A stretch of DNA of 64,000 nt from positions 186,001-250,000 of the forward strand of contig CAYFQB010000053.1 in the NCBI GenBank assembly GCA_964345225.1. Reading direction: 5' to 3'. A program made the translations under genes and the position numbers. The notes under the pieces were generated by a model. The model made no database searches and had not been told where the DNA came from. It worked only from the letters and a program-made list of their open reading frames with translations. Origin of the DNA: CAYFQB01 sp964345225 (GTDB lineage Bacteria; Nitrospirota; Thermodesulfovibrionia; Thermodesulfovibrionales; UBA6898). The stretch's first letter is position 1. Each line of letters opens with the position of its first letter. Below, one piece after another: positions 62,648 through 64,000 of this stretch.

Positions 62648-63031
62648 TTATTGTTGCTTGACGTCGTCTTCGGGTCTTTCAGCTTTCTTTTGGTTTGATT
62701 CCTTGTTATTCTTTTTCTTGCCTACAAGATAAGACTCGCTTGGCCTCCACCCAAAGGATGCACTGCTTTTGGTTAAACTGAAAACTCCACCGCCAATCTT
62801 CTGAACTGTCATCTTTAGTAACATTGCGATACCTATAAATGGAAGAAAAGCAGCATACAGTAAACCGAGAATCGGCCCTAAAATTAGAATTCCTGTTGCT
62901 GGAAGCCTGAAATATACAGTTTTTCTATCTCCCGGAAGTACTCCTTCATTGGAAATGTCCACCCTCTCACCTGTGGTGAAATTCCAGTATGTGCCTTTAT
63001 TTACTTTATGTCCTCCTTTATACCTTAACAT
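62648..63031 (-). CDS. Conserved hypothetical membrane protein
   Basis: 127 residues. An N-terminal soluble part (GGHKVNKGTYWNFTTGERVDISNEGVLPGD), one long hydrophobic stretch at about 47-72 (ILILGPILGLLYAAFLPFIGIAM), and a polar Lys-rich tail. A GGAGG site precedes the ATG. I know similar short proteins only as uncharacterised. Confidence 0.75.
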   Translation of the reverse strand: MLRYKGGHKVNKGTYWNFTTGERVDISNEGVLPGDRKTVYFRLPATGILILGPILGLLYAAFLPFIGIAMLLKMTVQKIGGGVFSLTKSSASFGWRPSESYLVGKKKNNKESNQKKAERPEDDVKQQ

Positions 63032-63279
63032 TGTCTTTCCCTCCTTTCTCGTCCCCTCGTTTCCTCTTTCCTGATTATAGATTATACAAAATAAGAATCT
63101 TTAACAATTGGAGGAATTTCCTATTTAAACAGGAATTTGTTCTTAATATAACTTGAGAAAACTTTAATTAGACCATAAAGAACAGATATATCTATATTTC
63201 TAACCCAAAAAATGCGTTTGAAGCATGTATACAAGCAGTCTACGACTCTTAGATAATGTGCCTTAGTACCATAAAAAGT
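63032..63279. other. 248-bp gap with the second copy of a dispersed 32-bp repeat
   Basis: 63203-63234 (CCCAAAAAATGCGTTTGAAG and on to GTATACA) matches 40302-40333. No gene or terminator was recognised in the remainder. Confidence 0.5.
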
Positions 63280-64000
63280 CTATACAAGAAGGTGTAAATT
63301 ACCTATCTTTACTTTTTTCAGACCTTCTTTCAAGGCAGCATCAAGACATCTCTGGGCAAGAGCCTTTGAAGTCAGTGGCATATCAGACATGAGAAAATGG
63401 GGATAAAATGCAAGCAGGGTGTATGGTATATCAGGATTTATTGAAGCAATAAACTTTGCGATACTACTTATCTCATCTTCATCAATATAACCAGGGACGA
63501 TCAGGGTGCTTGCAATAAGAAGGGGCGGGACAGGCCTTGATTTGACAGTATCACCTACCCTTGAGAAATTCTCAATAGTTCTCCTATTCGTAGTCCCCGT
63601 GAGTATAATATGCAGATTTTCATCCCATGCCTTCAGATCAAATTTTATACAACCACCGGACCCTGCTGCAATTTCTATCATCTTATCAAGTAAGCCCTTA
63701 TGCATGGATCCATTCGTCTCCCAGCATATTCTAAGTATTCTCCCCTTGTTTGCTTCAATTGCAGTCCTTGAGGCATTAAGTGAAAAAGGAAGCTGAGGTG
63801 TGGGGTCACCTCCGAAATAGCAGATACAAGATGTCTTTTTATCAACGTATGAAACGAGCTCATTCATGGAAGCTGTTTGAGAACCGAGGGTATGTTGCCT
63901 GAAATGCCAGTTCTGACAATAAAGGCAATTAAATGAACATGCATGGAAGAACACAGCAAGATTCTTGTATCCATACTCAGGTCCTGAACGGCATGCATAT
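63280..64000 (-). CDS. Radical SAM protein related to pyruvate formate-lyase activating enzymes (5' end outside window)
   Basis: The frame stays open to the right edge. The cluster motif CSFNCLYCQNW is followed by YFGGDPTPQLPF, WETNGS, IKFDLKAWDE and LLIASTLIVPGYIDEDEI, the pattern of PflA-like and AmmeMemoRadiSam-type enzymes. The upstream residues SGPEYGYKNLAVFFHA belong to it, so the real start lies beyond 64000. The substrate is unknown. Confidence 0.88.
   Translation of the reverse strand, partial: YACRSGPEYGYKNLAVFFHACSFNCLYCQNWHFRQHTLGSQTASMNELVSYVDKKTSCICYFGGDPTPQLPFSLNASRTAIEANKGRILRICWETNGSMHKGLLDKMIEIAAGSGGCIKFDLKAWDENLHIILTGTTNRRTIENFSRVGDTVKSRPVPPLLIASTLIVPGYIDEDEISSIAKFIASINPDIPYTLLAFYPHFLMSDMPLTSKALAQRCLDAALKEGLKKVKIGNLHLLV

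Overview
The window is a dense, mostly low-GC bacterial chromosome segment with about 63 protein genes, no rRNA, no tRNA, no insertion sequence and no CRISPR array that I could see. Gene content points to a Gram-negative-type anaerobe: a meso-diaminopimelate-type MurE, pyruvate/2-oxoacid:ferredoxin oxidoreductase, BioW-type biotin synthesis, MglA/roadblock proteins and several conserved hypotheticals. A Nitrospirota (Thermodesulfovibrionia-like) or neighbouring deep lineage is my best guess, but this is inference from gene content only.

Layout. 1-16200 (minus strand) is a complete division and cell wall (dcw) cluster in the order mraZ, rsmH, ftsL-like, ftsI, murE, murF, mraY, murD, ftsW, murG, murC, murB, ddl, ftsQ, ftsA (cut by the window edge), driven by a textbook promoter over a three-repeat MraZ box. 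16900-24700 holds a two-CW protein, acylphosphatase, an orphan MshEN protein, bioB behind a BirA operator, a DUF1207 outer-membrane protein, an ADP-ribosylglycohydrolase, bioW with a lipid kinase, and mnmA. 24700-31100 is translation and RNA work: aspS, rluB, rpsU, rluD and a beta-CASP nuclease. 31200-40200 is a looser accessory stretch (fatty acid hydroxylase, nitroreductase, F420-type reductase, cyclopropane synthase, RRM protein, ATP-pyrophosphatase half of GMP synthase, sodium symporter, thiE) with a candidate small RNA. 40600-49500 (minus) contains accBC-efp-pepQ-aroQ, roadblock/TPR genes, and yicC-remA-gmk-rpoZ-coaBC. 49600-60300 (plus) has porGDAB, an MglB/MglA pair, a zinc-ribbon gene broken by an in-frame TGA, a YkgJ protein, a stand-alone IMP cyclohydrolase, NYN and PAP2 proteins, a two-component system and small hypotheticals. 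60300-64000 (minus) is glnA, glnB, a membrane protein and a partial radical SAM gene.

The most unusual feature is a window-wide family of 7-bp-periodic mosaic repeats. Runs of heptamers of several sequence families stay in one 7-bp register for up to about 17 units, fill most long intergenic gaps, occur in both orientations, and have also entered the coding sequences of ddl, murD (twice, plus its stop codon), murE and mnmA without breaking the frame. A second dispersed family, ACCCCGT...ACGGGGT inverted repeats, sits behind several genes, forms the N-terminal codons of gmk, and makes the core of a roughly 240-bp near-perfect palindrome before accC. Other points of note are several probable leaderless transcripts, a MraZ box and a BirA operator in expected positions, split purine enzymes (GuaA and PurH domains each alone), and an arginine at the tip of EF-P where lysine is usual.
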